Positions 6,083-7,101 of a stretch of 7,101 nucleotides of DNA are shown piece by piece. The notes beneath the pieces were generated by a model that was given only the letters and a program-made list of their open reading frames with translations, ran no database searches and was not told where the DNA came from. The stretch is from Alphaproteobacteria bacterium (GTDB lineage Bacteria > Pseudomonadota > Alphaproteobacteria > Rs-D84). Both the position numbers and the translations under genes were made by a program. The stretch spans positions 1 through 7,101 of the forward strand of contig JAKSSZ010000030.1 of the NCBI GenBank assembly GCA_024402835.1. Direction: 5' to 3'. How positions within the stretch are numbered: the first letter of the stretch is position 1; the number at the start of each line of letters is the position of its first letter.

Positions 6083-7101
6083 TTATAACACAGTATCATT
6101 GTTTATTATTATTGTGTCATCGTCTATTTTGTATTTAGCCAAAGTATTCCATAATAAACTATGCCACGATTTATCAGAAGTTATATGATTGTCACAACCG
6201 TAGATATATAACCTGTTCTTTGCACGTGTCATAGCGACATATAACAATCTGTAATATTCTTCCAAGTTTTTTTGTTTTGCTATTGTTTTAGCCATAGTTA
6301 TTTCCGCAGAATTACAACCTTTTGTCCATAACCAGAATTTTGAATCGCTTTGTTCTATGTTAATAATTTGATTGGTATCTGGAATATCGGTTGTATCTAT
6401 TAAGAATACAACGTCAGAGGCCAATCCTTTGCTACCATGAATAGACATAATTCTTATGCCGGATGAAGAATCCATATCTCGTTTAATTTCGTTATTACCA
6501 GTAATAAACCACTTAAGAAAATGTTTTAATGTTCCTGGTTGTGTTCGTTCATAACTTAAACATATATTGATAAATTCATCTAATGGATCTAATACTTGTT
6601 TACCAATATATTTAACCATATTTTTTTTATTATCGTTTTTATTTAAAAGATATGAAAAAAATGAAAATGGCCCCATATTTTTTGATGCGAAAATCGTGTC
6701 TTGTAAATCTTTATAAATATTTGGGTATTGTGTTTGTAGTGTTTCAAAAAAGCAGGTATTTTTTTGTTGTTTTGCTTCTGTTGATAAATTAAAAATATCT
6801 AGTTCTTTCAATCTATAAAACGGACTTTTTAATATACAACATAAACTATAATTATCTTTGTAATCTAAACAAAATCTTAACAGATTTAGCATGTCTTTTA
6901 TTGCTATAAATTTGGATAAATTGATTCTGTCATTACCAGCTACAGGAATGTTTAATTTTTTTAATGCTTTTGATAATAATGGTGCAAAAGGTTCGCGTTC
7001 TTTTAATAAAATCATTATATCATTTGGTGATATTTTATCGTTTGTAATCAACGAATGTATTTTGTTTGTTATTGTGTTTATATATTTTTTTAATCTTTCA
7101 G
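6083..7101 (-). CDS. addA: AddA-type recombination helicase, C-terminal part (5' end outside window; nuclease domain absent)
   Basis: This UvrD-like superfamily 1 helicase fragment resembles the alphaproteobacterial AddA subunit of the AddAB helicase-nuclease, which processes double-strand breaks for RecA. The frame stays open to the right edge, so about 338 residues are visible and the in-frame TTG at 7051 is not the start. Seen in order: ISPNDIMILLKERE, then IPVAGNDRINLSKFIAI and LKSPFYRL, typical of the AddA 2A region; motif V in GIRIMSIHGSKGLASDVVFL; and motif VI in YRLLYVAMTRAKNRLYI. Walker A and B must lie beyond the edge. The protein ends about 40 residues after motif VI, where AddA normally continues for roughly 200 residues into a RecB-type nuclease domain. 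The stop is 46 nt from recN, leaving no room for it. A related UvrD/RecB-like helicase is the main alternative name. Confidence 0.85.
   Translation of the reverse strand, partial: ERLKKYINTITNKIHSLITNDKISPNDIMILLKEREPFAPLLSKALKKLNIPVAGNDRINLSKFIAIKDMLNLLRFCLDYKDNYSLCCILKSPFYRLKELDIFNLSTEAKQQKNTCFFETLQTQYPNIYKDLQDTIFASKNMGPFSFFSYLLNKNDNKKNMVKYIGKQVLDPLDEFINICLSYERTQPGTLKHFLKWFITGNNEIKRDMDSSSGIRIMSIHGSKGLASDVVFLIDTTDIPDTNQIINIEQSDSKFWLWTKGCNSAEITMAKTIAKQKNLEEYYRLLYVAMTRAKNRLYIYGCDNHITSDKSWHSLLWNTLAKYKIDDDTIIINNDTVL

Noticed and set aside
7049..7051. TTG as start codon of the helicase gene
   Set aside because: The same frame is open for 16 further codons to the window edge, and the product begins mid-domain relative to AddA; the true start is outside the window.

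Overview
This is a compact, visibly AT-rich bacterial segment. The best reading is an uncultured, low-GC alphaproteobacterium with a streamlined genome, perhaps host-associated. Three things point that way: a DUF2155 protein, a family I know essentially from Alphaproteobacteria; an AddA-type recombination helicase whose motifs look alphaproteobacterial; and the alphaproteobacterial style of TsaD, XseA and RecN. TGA is used as a stop and TGG encodes Trp, so the genetic code is standard.

Layout. Positions 1-71 hold the last codons of an unidentified plus-strand gene. From 106 to 2582 four plus-strand genes are packed with overlaps of 10, 11 and 4 nt: a secreted DUF2155 protein, a small single-pass membrane protein, a DUF1460 lipoprotein (cysteine amidase-like) and tsaD (tRNA t6A synthesis). 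A 46-nt gap then carries a good promoter, followed by an unrecognised 173-residue protein with a possible Cys/His/Asp hydrolase arrangement. xseA (exonuclease VII large subunit) follows after 3 nt. From the other end, the minus strand carries the 3' part of addA (open at the right edge), a second 46-nt gap with a promoter, and recN. xseA and recN converge with their stop codons directly abutting at 4380/4381. No stretch of 300 bases lacks a gene. I see no tRNA, rRNA, CRISPR array, insertion sequence or phage gene.

How the genes fit together. The left half looks like an envelope unit (periplasmic, membrane and lipoprotein products) translationally coupled to the essential tRNA-modification gene tsaD. 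The right half gathers three DNA-repair functions: XseA (single-strand exonuclease), RecN (SMC-like double-strand-break protein) and AddA (break-processing helicase).

The most notable points are these. (1) Both internal promoters place TATAAT exactly 7 nt before an ATG that has no Shine-Dalgarno sequence, so the 173-aa gene and recN are predicted to have leaderless mRNAs. (2) AddA stops soon after helicase motif VI, with no room for the C-terminal nuclease domain. (3) The 173-aa gene beside xseA is a candidate uncharacterised papain/transglutaminase-like enzyme. I found no clear evidence of a wholly new multi-gene system.
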